From: Candidatus Babeliales bacterium
Lineage (GTDB): Bacteria > Babelota > Babeliae > Babelales > CAIQNR01
DNA: 6,459 bases
NCBI GenBank assembly: GCA_021735725.1
Contig: JAIPGS010000047.1
Coordinates: 1 to 6,459 of the forward strand
Reading direction: 5' to 3'
The notes beneath the pieces are model-generated. The model ran no database searches and was not told the DNA's origin. It worked only from the letters and a program-made list of their open reading frames with translations. The position numbers and the translations under genes were made by a program. This document shows positions 1 to 5,584 of the stretch, one piece after another (the stretch's first letter is position 1; every line of letters starts with the position of its first letter).

Positions 1-22
1 CTCCGTAAAGGAGCTTATCTTT
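1..22. terminator. Partial terminator-like hairpin at the left edge
   Basis: CTCC and GGAG (1-4 and 10-13) form a short inverted repeat around GTAAA, followed on the plus strand by the T-rich stretch CTTATCTTT. Read on the minus strand it lies just downstream of the stop codon of the 45-980 gene, with AAGATAAG in front of the stem, as in a bidirectional terminator. The visible stem has only 4 base pairs and the window edge cuts off whatever lies beyond, so this is tentative. Confidence 0.3.
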
Positions 23-44
23 AATGAAGGAAATTCAGTAATTT

Positions 45-980
45 TTAGACTAAATCATTAAAAATGCTTTGAGAAAGCCATTCTTTTGGAATTTGAGAAA
101 ATTTCTTATAATCTTTTTGAAAAAGACCATTTCGTTCAGCCTTATTATAAGCTTTAAGAGCTTGTCGTTGTCTTCCTATTCTTGTAAGTGATTCAGATGA
201 AAATTCAAAAGATGATTCAGTTTGATAAGCGGTTATTTCATCGGGAGTAAGATTTCTTTCTATTTTTGAAAGAAACTGTTTTTCTAATGTTTGTTGGCGG
301 TCAAGAAGAAAGTCCATTACGCTTGCAAGGCGTGCATTATCTCCAGTTACTTCTTTTAATGCAGGCATTTGTACAAGCACTTCTTCTGTGAATTTTAAGG
401 TTTTATCAACATTTTGTGTTAGTGCTAATTGACGTTTTTTTAGTTCTTCTAGTTGTCCTTGTAGCTCGGCCATGTGAGCAAGAGCATTAGTTAAGTTATT
501 TTTAAAGCTTACAATTGTTTTCATGTAGTTCCCCCAGATCATCCATCCAATTCCTCCTGCTGCAGCAACTCCGGCAACTCCGGCAAGCCCTGCAATAATC
601 ATGGTATCAGAAGACCGAGTGTGCTTTCCTGCAAAAAGTACTAAAGGAATTCCGATTGCTGCAGTTCCAAGTCCAATTTGTGCTCCTTGTTTTTTTCCTT
701 TTTCATAAAATTGTGGACTTTTTGTATCAGAATCAGTGAGGAAATCTTCAACGGTAGAAAGAGCTGTAACACCTTTTATGAGTCCTCCTGTAAATTCACG
801 TAGTGATTTTTCTGTTAAGTCGAGGTCATCTCCGTTATTGGGAAAATGTTCCGTTGGAGTGCCTGGTCGTAAATAGAGGTCAATATTTTTTGGTTCAATA
901 AGGACGTATTGAAATTGGTGAGTATAACTATGAAAAAAGAATGAACATAAAGATAAGATTAAAACAGTGTTTTTTTGCAT
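45..980 (-). CDS. Exported protein with Gly/Ala-rich membrane hairpin and coiled coil, unknown function
   Basis: I do not recognise this 311-residue protein. Residues 1-20 resemble a signal peptide (one Lys, then a hydrophobic stretch from about 5 to 16). Two further hydrophobic segments lie at about 102-117 and 127-149; the second is a run of Gly and Ala at small intervals, like glycine-zipper membrane hairpins, and a short polar loop (KHTRSSD) separates them. A Leu/Glu/Lys/Gln-rich stretch at about 152-200 looks like a coiled coil, and the remainder to 311 is charged and probably helical. The start is supported by AAAGGG six bases before the ATG. The gene is divergent from the iron-sulfur scaffold gene and has its own promoter-like sequence. 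Its membrane, coiled-coil and C-terminal motif order resembles the 4022-4462 product. A role in the envelope or in interaction with a host is possible but unproven. Confidence 0.85.
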   Translation of the reverse strand: MQKNTVLILSLCSFFFHSYTHQFQYVLIEPKNIDLYLRPGTPTEHFPNNGDDLDLTEKSLREFTGGLIKGVTALSTVEDFLTDSDTKSPQFYEKGKKQGAQIGLGTAAIGIPLVLFAGKHTRSSDTMIIAGLAGVAGVAAAGGIGWMIWGNYMKTIVSFKNNLTNALAHMAELQGQLEELKKRQLALTQNVDKTLKFTEEVLVQMPALKEVTGDNARLASVMDFLLDRQQTLEKQFLSKIERNLTPDEITAYQTESSFEFSSESLTRIGRQRQALKAYNKAERNGLFQKDYKKFSQIPKEWLSQSIFNDLV

Positions 981-1016
981 TACGATCCCTTTCTGTTAAG
1001 TGTATCCCTTTAACAA

Positions 1017-1046
1017 GATATACCTGTTTTGATCTGATTTTGTAAA
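1017..1046 (-). promoter_or_regulatory. Candidate promoter for the 45-980 gene
   Basis: On the minus strand TTTACA (1041-1046) is followed after 18 bases by TATATC (1017-1022). This resembles a sigma-70 type promoter with five of six and four of six consensus matches. It lies about 36 bases upstream of the start codon, leaving room for a short leader containing the AAAGGG ribosome binding site. In AT-rich DNA such matches arise by chance, so confidence is moderate. Confidence 0.45.
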
Positions 1047-1057
1047 GAAAGTATTCT
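1029..1057 (+). promoter_or_regulatory. Candidate promoter for the iron-sulfur scaffold / nurA operon
   Basis: TTGATC (1029-1034) and TATTCT (1052-1057) are 17 bases apart on the plus strand. The same -10-like word GTATTCT occurs in the candidate promoter before 4022. An alternative -10-like TATACT lies at 1098-1103, inside the first codons of the longest reading frame. If that one is used, transcription would begin about 7-10 bases later, practically at the ATG at 1113, giving a nearly leaderless message. Confidence 0.4.
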
Positions 1058-1085
1058 TTTTTTTCTGTAAAAGGTTTCAACTAGA

Positions 1086-1493
1086 ATGATTTTGAAGTAT
1101 ACTTTTTCTATTATGAGTTATGAAACGTTATATCACAAAGTATTATTAGACCATTATAATCACCCAAAGCATCGAGGGGCTCTTTTGAATCCTGATGTTT
1201 CTTCGGGTGTTTTTAATCCTTCGTGTGGGGATCAGGTTGCAATTCAAGCACTGGTTAACAATGAAAAGATTACCATCTGTAAATTTGAAGGAAAAGGGTG
1301 TGTTATTAGTTTGGCCGCTGCTTCAATGTTAACTGAATGGGCAACTGATAAAACGTTGCAGGAAGTTCAAGATTTTTCATCTCAAGACATGTTGCATATG
1401 GTAAAAGTTCAGTTAGGCCCCAATAGGGTTCGTTGTGCTTTGTTGGCACTTGAAGCATTACATACCGGAATAAAAAATTATTTAAAAAAGTAG
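1086..1493 (+). CDS. IscU/SufU/NifU-N type iron-sulfur cluster scaffold protein
   Basis: This is a member of the IscU/SufU family, which receives sulfur from a cysteine desulfurase and helps assemble or deliver Fe-S clusters in the cytoplasm. Seen in the 135-residue frame: the LYxxVLLDHYxxP opening, NPSCGD with Cys47 and Asp49, GKGCxIS with Cys72 and the following Ala/Ser-rich helix ending in ML, and RVRCALLALEAL with Cys117. These are the three ligand cysteines and the conserved Asp. Arg precedes the third Cys, as basic residues do in SufU-type proteins, whereas IscU has His there. However, the roughly 20-residue insertion typical of SufU between the second and third Cys is absent. The start is uncertain: ATG 1086 has AAAGG 11 bases upstream, but family similarity begins at ATG 1113, which has no obvious ribosome binding site. 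No desulfurase gene is in the window. nurA follows 25 bases later. Confidence 0.9.
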   Translation: MILKYTFSIMSYETLYHKVLLDHYNHPKHRGALLNPDVSSGVFNPSCGDQVAIQALVNNEKITICKFEGKGCVISLAAASMLTEWATDKTLQEVQDFSSQDMLHMVKVQLGPNRVRCALLALEALHTGIKNYLKK

Positions 1494-1518
1494 TAACGTA
1501 TAAAAAAGGGTTGTACGT

Positions 1519-2649
1519 ATGTTGCATAAAGCAAAAGTATTAAAAGCTCTTGAAGATCTTGAAGATTCATTATTTGTTGATACAACACAAGAACTTGATT
1601 CGGCTTATAAAGCATGGAAGCAACTTATCTGCGATGATACGTTTAAAGAAAAAATTGAAGCGTGCGATGTTGATTGGCCACTTCCCACATGGGAAGGTAA
1701 CCTTGATGATGTTTTTCCTGTACAATCTTATACTGATCCCTATCAACTTTTAGCAGTTGACGGTTCTCAAATTTATCCAGATAAACATCAAGGAACGAGT
1801 TGTTTTTTAATTAATGTGGGGACTGTAGAATTGCAGTATGGGACAGGACTTAAAGGCGCAACTTTAGATGCTACTCCCCATGTTTTTTCGGAACGAATGC
1901 ATTTTAGTGATGATGGGTTTGCAGGGAGTACTGATTTAGTAAATTGTAAACGTGAAGAACTTGAACTTGAATATGGGTATAATCATATCATCAAAATGGA
2001 ACAAGAAGGTTTAAAAGATCCTCTTGTTTTTTTATTTGACGGGTCATTGATTTTTTGGCATTTGGAATCTAAAGAAGAGAATTTAAAACATTATTTTTTA
2101 AAAAAATATTGTGATCAATTAAAACTTTTTAAAAAACAAAAAACAATAATGGGTGGATATATCAGTTTGCCTAAAAGTAAAGAACTCGTGAATATTGTTC
2201 GTATGTTTTTATTACAATTTTCTACAAAAAAAAATCCATTAGAATTGTTACCATTGCTTGTTGACACTGCAATTGTTAATTTTTTTTTACCTCCAGGGGC
2301 GCGAACTACTTTATTTAAAAATAGAAGTACTATTTCAGATTATTATCCTGAATCAGTACGTCCTTATTTTTTTTATATTAATGTTAGTGATGAAATTGCG
2401 CGTGTTGAAATACCAGCATATTTAGCAGAAGATAAAAGTGCAGTTGATCTTTTGAGTGCTATTGTTTTGGATCAATCACAAAAAGGTGGCGGCTATCCTG
2501 TTGGAATTGCAGAAGCTCATGAACAAGCTGTGGTTAAAGGTCCTGACAGAGAATTTTTTTATCATTTAATAGAAAAATGTGGCATTAAACAGAAGCGACG
2601 TATTATGCTTTCTCAGAAAAGTAGAAAAAAACGAGGAATAGCTGTTTAA
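1519..2649 (+). CDS. nurA: NurA-domain DNA repair nuclease
   Basis: The 376-residue product looks like a bacterial NurA-domain protein. NurA is a metal-dependent nuclease with an RNase H-like core that resects DNA ends together with the hexameric HerA translocase in archaea; bacterial homologues are less studied. Visible landmarks: LLAVDGSQIYPD with the metal-binding DGS at 81-83, then INVGTVELQYG; an acidic stretch at 146-151; VFLFDGSLI with Asp174; LLVDTAIVNFFLPPGARTTLF (249-266, second half quoted from Asp249); and near the C-terminus GGGYPVGIAEAH, with Tyr326 and His334 eight residues apart as in characterised NurA as I recall it. The C-terminal end is very basic (KQKRR, KSRKKRG). The start has AAAAGGG eight bases upstream. 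No herA gene is visible here; it may lie elsewhere. Two 9-base homopolymers (A at 2226-2234, T at 2280-2288) lie inside the gene. Confidence 0.85.
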   Translation: MLHKAKVLKALEDLEDSLFVDTTQELDSAYKAWKQLICDDTFKEKIEACDVDWPLPTWEGNLDDVFPVQSYTDPYQLLAVDGSQIYPDKHQGTSCFLINVGTVELQYGTGLKGATLDATPHVFSERMHFSDDGFAGSTDLVNCKREELELEYGYNHIIKMEQEGLKDPLVFLFDGSLIFWHLESKEENLKHYFLKKYCDQLKLFKKQKTIMGGYISLPKSKELVNIVRMFLLQFSTKKNPLELLPLLVDTAIVNFFLPPGARTTLFKNRSTISDYYPESVRPYFFYINVSDEIARVEIPAYLAEDKSAVDLLSAIVLDQSQKGGGYPVGIAEAHEQAVVKGPDREFFYHLIEKCGIKQKRRIMLSQKSRKKRGIAV

Positions 2650-2670
2650 CTTTTTTTAGAAAGTAATGTT

Positions 2671-2922
2671 ATGACTAACAAACAAATAATTTTTGGTTTT
2701 CTTGCAGTAATGCTTATGACAAGGCAGACAGAAACACAATGTTTTTTTACCGAAGTTGCTGTTGCTGTTCTTGTTACACGTTATTTATATACTATTGCGC
2801 TTATACGTGATCATCATACTTGTAATACTGACTGCTTAGAATGCACACTCTGTGAAAAAATAAAATATTTGCGTGCTCGAATAGAAGATTTAGAAAATCG
2901 TGTGAAATTATTAGAACAATGA
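2671..2922 (+). CDS. Small exported or membrane protein with Cys cluster and C-terminal coiled coil
   Basis: I do not recognise this 83-residue protein. Residues 5-16 form a signal-peptide-like hydrophobic stretch without a clear AxA cleavage site, so it may stay as an anchor. A second hydrophobic segment lies at about 29-45. It is followed by four closely spaced cysteines (51, 55, 58, 61; C-x3-C-x2-C-x2-C) and a short Leu-heptad helix (about 64-82) that probably forms a coiled coil. The cysteines could bind a metal or form disulfides if the domain is outside the cytoplasm. The ribosome binding site is weak (AGAAAG). The gene starts 21 bases after nurA, and its TGA overlaps the next ATG, so it is likely expressed with both neighbours. 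The order signal, membrane segment, coiled coil resembles the 4022-4462 product on a smaller scale. Confidence 0.7.
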   Translation: MTNKQIIFGFLAVMLMTRQTETQCFFTEVAVAVLVTRYLYTIALIRDHHTCNTDCLECTLCEKIKYLRARIEDLENRVKLLEQ

Positions 2923-3203
2923 TGAAAAAAAGAATAGTATTGTGTTGTTTCATTTCTACGATTCTTTTTTCTGCGGAAAACGCACTAACATCTAGTGATT
3001 CGTTGGATAAAGAGCAACTTTTTCAAAGTATTAATGAAGATCTTATTACTCTTTGTCCCCGGAAAAAAATATACCGATTGCTTGATTTGTGCAAGAAATA
3101 TTTTTTTGTATGTCGGATTATATCTCTTGATGAATCATTTGAGCCAGTATTAAAATATCAAAATGATAAGAATTATAATACATTGCGTAAAAAAAAATCA
3201 TAA
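2919..3203 (+). CDS. Small exported protein, unknown function
   Basis: I do not recognise this 94-residue protein. It begins MMKKR and has a classic signal peptide: basic start, hydrophobic core at 6-17 and FSA at 17-19 before ENA as a likely cleavage site. The mature part would be about 75 residues, with cysteines at 46, 58 and 65 around a basic helical stretch, an ESFE tetrapeptide at 72-75, and a Lys-rich end encoded by a run of nine A (3189-3197). The ATG overlaps the preceding stop in an ATGA arrangement, which suggests translational coupling; a second ATG at 2922 could equally be the start. An in-frame TGA in the gap after its own stop separates it from the 3222 gene. Confidence 0.7.
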   Translation: MMKKRIVLCCFISTILFSAENALTSSDSLDKEQLFQSINEDLITLCPRKKIYRLLDLCKKYFFVCRIISLDESFEPVLKYQNDKNYNTLRKKKS

Positions 3204-3221
3204 CTTTTGGAGTGAGTAGGT

Positions 3222-3860
3222 ATGAACAAAGTATTATTAGCATCTTTCTGTGTTTTTCAATTAATAATTGCAGGGCAACATTCAACATTGGAAAAAGTTG
3301 TAGTATGTAAAAATTTACGGGGTGGTCTGAGAGATCAGCTTCATCGTCAGCGAGTACATGCTCTGAGTGATGATAAAGATTTGGTAGGAAATTATAGTCC
3401 TCCTGTTAAGCAATTTGAAAAAACAAAAACACACACTCAAGTGGAACAATGTGAAGAAAATGTACAGTTACAGAAACGTTTGTTAAAAGATGATGATCGG
3501 CAACCAGAGAATAGTTTTTATGATAGATATTGGAGAGAACGTATTCATAAGGTACCTTTTTATCTAGGTGAAAAAACAAAAAAACAAACTAAAAATACAC
3601 AGTTACAGGAATATTTATTAAAAGATGATGATCGGCAATCAGAGATTTTTCTTTATGATAAAGATGAGAGAGGGAGTATTCATATTATGCCTTCTCGTCC
3701 CGTTAAAAAAACAACAAAAAAACAAATTGTTATCGCATGGTTAAAAAAGAATTTTTTATTTTGTTATGGAGAAAAAAAGAAGGAAACAGATTCTGGGTAT
3801 GCATCAAACAAGAATACAATACAAGATGATAAAACCTATGTTGAGTGGGACGATAAGTAA
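3222..3860 (+). CDS. Exported protein with 45-residue internal duplication, unknown function
   Basis: I do not recognise this 212-residue protein. Residues 1-17 form a signal peptide (MNK, then a hydrophobic core ending IIAG). The mature protein is strongly charged. Its centre is duplicated: QLQ-x2-LLKDDDRQ, then a Tyr-Asp stretch and an IH-containing stretch, then a KK-T-KKQ stretch, at 82-126 and again at 127-170. LLKDDDRQ is identical at 87-94 and 132-139. An EKTK-like segment before the first copy (66-69) hints at a remnant of an earlier unit. The C-terminal part has WLKKNFLFC (173-181), followed by a polar Lys/Asp/Ser-rich tail, loosely like WLNKLCCC plus tail in the 4549-4932 product. 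GGAG lies nine bases before the ATG. The gene is 18 bases after 2919-3203, so probably in the same transcript. Confidence 0.75.
   Translation: MNKVLLASFCVFQLIIAGQHSTLEKVVVCKNLRGGLRDQLHRQRVHALSDDKDLVGNYSPPVKQFEKTKTHTQVEQCEENVQLQKRLLKDDDRQPENSFYDRYWRERIHKVPFYLGEKTKKQTKNTQLQEYLLKDDDRQSEIFLYDKDERGSIHIMPSRPVKKTTKKQIVIAWLKKNFLFCYGEKKKETDSGYASNKNTIQDDKTYVEWDDK
3465..3734 (+). repeat. Two-copy tandem repeat of 135 bases inside the 3222-3860 gene
   Basis: Copy one starts at 3465 and copy two at 3600, an offset of exactly 135 bases (45 codons). A 21-base stretch is identical at 3483-3503 and 3618-3638, flanked by many third-position and some replacement differences. Toward the end of the unit the A-rich block encoding KKQ is offset by 138 bases, so one codon was gained or lost. 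The divergence shows the duplication is not recent, while the LLKDDDRQ core has been kept. Confidence 0.85.
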
Positions 3861-4021
3861 TAAGAGAATGATTTTATACACGGGCAATTGAATGAATGAG
3901 AGTGTTATAAATCTGATGGTTGATCTTAAAATGAAAAAGTGTACGGTATTTGATTGAAAAGCCTTTTTAGAGTGTGGTATTCTGCTTAGTAGGGACAATT
4001 CTTTACTGAGGGGGAAAGAAT
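3861..4021 (+). promoter_or_regulatory. Intergenic region with candidate promoter for the second exported-protein run
   Basis: TTGAAA (3954-3959) is followed after 18 bases by TATTCT (3978-3983), and a strong ribosome binding site (GAGGGGGAAAG) precedes the ATG at 4022. An imperfect inverted repeat pairs 3870-3881 with 3902-3913 (GATTTTATACAC with GTGTTATAAATC), but no T-run follows it, so I do not call it a terminator. I see no small gene here. Confidence 0.45.
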
Positions 4022-4462
4022 ATGAAACGTTTATTTTGGCAAGGATTTCTTGTTTTCTTTTTTTTATCAAGTCCTCTATTTCTTTATTCTTTTCAAGAAG
4101 ATGATGGTCAGCAGTGTCAATTTGGAACATTTTTTAATCAGCATCTTCAAATGGTAGCAATAATTGGAGGATGTTTGTATACATTTGGTAAAATTTTATT
4201 TAAAGAGCATCAAAAAAGGGTTGAAGCATTACATACCGAAATTGATGAATTAAATAATGAGTTATCAATTGTAAAGAGTCGTACAGATATTAATACAAGA
4301 ATTGTAGGTACCATTCTTGTGGCCAATAGTCACGATTCTCGTAAAATTGAAACAATACGTAGTTTTTTACGAAATGATAAAGAAAGAGAGGCCTTTTTAG
4401 GAGGCGTAAATCTTTCTGATAAACAGGCTTTAGAGCGTATTTTTTTGAAAAATAATAGTTAA
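4022..4462 (+). CDS. Exported or membrane protein with coiled coil, unknown function
   Basis: I do not recognise this 146-residue protein. Residues 1-23 form a signal peptide (MKR, then a Phe/Leu-rich core ending LYS). A short polar part with one Cys (32) leads to a hydrophobic segment at about 42-59, then a coiled coil at about 61-87 (Glu/Leu/Lys-rich, EIDELNNEL). The C-terminal helical region contains D105, then FL at 115-116, FL at 125-126 and NLSD at 130-133. The 45-980 product has the same order: D214, FL at 224-225, FL at 236-237 and NLTP at 243-246, also after a membrane segment and coiled coil. The very strong ribosome binding site and upstream promoter suggest good expression. The product is probably anchored in the envelope with the coiled coil on one side. 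Confidence 0.75.
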   Translation: MKRLFWQGFLVFFFLSSPLFLYSFQEDDGQQCQFGTFFNQHLQMVAIIGGCLYTFGKILFKEHQKRVEALHTEIDELNNELSIVKSRTDINTRIVGTILVANSHDSRKIETIRSFLRNDKEREAFLGGVNLSDKQALERIFLKNNS

Positions 4463-4548
4463 AAAAATGATACGTTTGCTTTGAAGATGTTTTTTATTAT
4501 ATCTTTTCTTTATCTCTATTATATATAAAAAAACTAAAAAGGAATTGT
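4463..4548 (+). other. Very AT-rich spacer before 4549
   Basis: This 86-base stretch is almost entirely A and T in its second half. -10-like words TATATC (4498-4503) and TATTAT (4517-4522) are present, but no convincing -35 partner is seen at the right distance. AAAAAGGA ends six bases before the next ATG and serves as its ribosome binding site. Whether it holds a promoter is undecided. Confidence 0.3.
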
Positions 4549-4932
4549 ATGAAAAAATCAGTTATTTTTTATGTTTCTTTTGGATCTGTAAAAAGATTGG
4601 GGTATATAACAAAACAATCTTTTTGTTATAAAAAAATAGTTTTGTTGAGCTTGTTTATAATAAATTTTTCTTTTTGTTCGCAAAAAATGAAATTAAACGG
4701 AGAAAGTTTTGAAGCAGGATTTATGCACAATGAACAATTTGTACCTTTTAAAAAATATAAAAAAACATGGTTAAACAAACTGTGTTGTTGCTTTCAGTTG
4801 CAGCAGCAAGAAGATGACGGTATTGATTATTCGATAGATAGTAAAAGTTTATCGGAAAGTTTAGTTGGAAATTCTGGGAGTATTACTGGAGAAGAGGGAT
4901 CAGACTTTCTTTCTGTAGAAAATCAGCAGTAA
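4549..4932 (+). CDS. Small exported protein with Cys-Cys-Cys motif, unknown function
   Basis: I do not recognise this 127-residue protein. It has a hydrophobic signal-like core at about 30-42 (IVLLSLFIINFSF), preceded by an unusually long basic N-terminal part of about 29 residues; there is no later ATG before the core, and AAGGA is well placed for the ATG at 4549. Cys43 just after the core is in a poor lipobox context. The mature part carries ESFEAGF at 52-58, a basic stretch with WLNKLCCCF (74-82), a Gln run, and an acidic Ser/Gly-rich tail probably unstructured. Three adjacent cysteines after a basic stretch could be acylated if the protein reached a eukaryotic cytosol, but that is speculation. 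The ESFE-x-GF segment recurs in the 5585-6370 product. Confidence 0.7.
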   Translation: MKKSVIFYVSFGSVKRLGYITKQSFCYKKIVLLSLFIINFSFCSQKMKLNGESFEAGFMHNEQFVPFKKYKKTWLNKLCCCFQLQQQEDDGIDYSIDSKSLSESLVGNSGSITGEEGSDFLSVENQQ

Positions 4933-4999
4933 TCATTTTAAGAACAAAAATCTTAACAAGTAAATGAATGTTGAGACAGTTTTATGCATAAAAAAAATA

Positions 5000-5041
5000 A
5001 AAAGATTTCTAAAGGTATATTTTTATTGTAATAAATCTTTT
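5000..5041. repeat. Nine-base inverted repeat in the leader of the 5078 gene
   Basis: AAAAGATTT (5000-5008) and AAATCTTTT (5033-5041) are perfect inverted copies with a 24-base loop. They lie 37 bases upstream of the ATG at 5078 and well after the previous stop. All-AT pairs apart from one GC make a weak stem, so it could be an operator, an mRNA 5' structure or chance. A -10-like TATATT (5016-5021) sits inside the loop, without a clear -35. Confidence 0.4.
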
Positions 5042-5077
5042 CATTATGTTATTTCTTATAAAAGAGGAAGGGGATTT

Positions 5078-5560
5078 ATGAAAAAATTTATTTTTATATT
5101 ATTTTTTTTAAAAACTGTACAAGCATCAGAATCTGGTTTTTGTGATATAATTCGTATAGCACTTAGTCAATCTCAACAACAAGAATCTCTTCTTTTATTG
5201 TTTATACAACAGCAAAAAATAATAAATAAACAAAAAAAAATAGTAGAGAATATTATTGATATTCAAAAAAAAATTGATAAAAAACAAAAAAAATTAAAAA
5301 AAAGCTTATTAAATTTTGAAAATATGTTATTCGGACTTCCTGGAAAAGAAGGTATTTTTGCTCGTTTAAATCAACTGGAAAGATCCCAAATTAAACAAAC
5401 AAATATAAATATATTTTTTCTTGATTATATTCAAGGTGCAAATAGGCAAGAGCAAAGAGGTTATTTTGATGAAAATGAAGAAAATGAAATGAGCGAGGAG
5501 CTTACTTATGATAATTATGAAATACCAATAAATGAAAATAATTTAGAAACGACAGGATGA
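5078..5560 (+). CDS. Small exported Gln/Lys-rich coiled-coil protein, unknown function
   Basis: I do not recognise this 160-residue protein. The frame is open upstream to an ATG at 4964, but ATG 5078 is the better start: GAGGAAGGGG lies five bases before it, and MKKFIFILFFLKTVQA then forms a standard signal peptide with cleavage after residue 16. The 4964 start has no ribosome binding site and would bury the signal. Residues about 30-80 are rich in Gln, Lys and Ile and should form a long coiled coil. GLPGKEGIFARLNQLE follows (86-101), then an acidic Asn/Glu-rich C-terminus. Runs of eight or nine A at 5232-5240, 5265-5273 and nearby lie within the coiled-coil coding part. The next gene starts 24 bases downstream. 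Confidence 0.75.
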   Translation: MKKFIFILFFLKTVQASESGFCDIIRIALSQSQQQESLLLLFIQQQKIINKQKKIVENIIDIQKKIDKKQKKLKKSLLNFENMLFGLPGKEGIFARLNQLERSQIKQTNINIFFLDYIQGANRQEQRGYFDENEENEMSEELTYDNYEIPINENNLETTG

Positions 5561-5584
5561 TAAAAATTTTAGGGGAGTAGTAAG

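Noticed and set aside
1306..1527. 73-residue open frame on the minus strand
   Set aside because: It lies antisense to the well-supported iron-sulfur scaffold gene, with no signal, motif or ribosome binding site of its own.
1550..1753. 67-residue open frame within nurA in another frame
   Set aside because: It is a shadow of the nurA coding region, with no independent support.
3804..4130. 108-residue open frame on the minus strand with a hydrophobic C-terminus
   Set aside because: It overlaps the ends of two better supported plus-strand genes and the promoter region; the hydrophobic end is probably a by-product of AT-rich sequence.
1450..4238. 18-base exact match TTGAAGCATTACATACCG at 1450-1467 and 4221-4238
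   Set aside because: Both copies encode E-A-L-H-T within helices of unrelated proteins, and the match stops sharply on both sides. It is probably coincidence of similar peptide and codon use rather than a repeat element.
4549..4932. Lipoprotein call for the 127-residue protein based on Cys43
   Set aside because: The residues before Cys43 (NFSF) do not fit a lipobox, and the N-terminal part before the hydrophobic core is too long for a typical lipoprotein signal.
4938..4956. TTAAGA / TCTTAA inverted repeat after the 4549-4932 gene as a terminator
   Set aside because: The stem is six nearly all-AT pairs with no following T-run, too weak to call.
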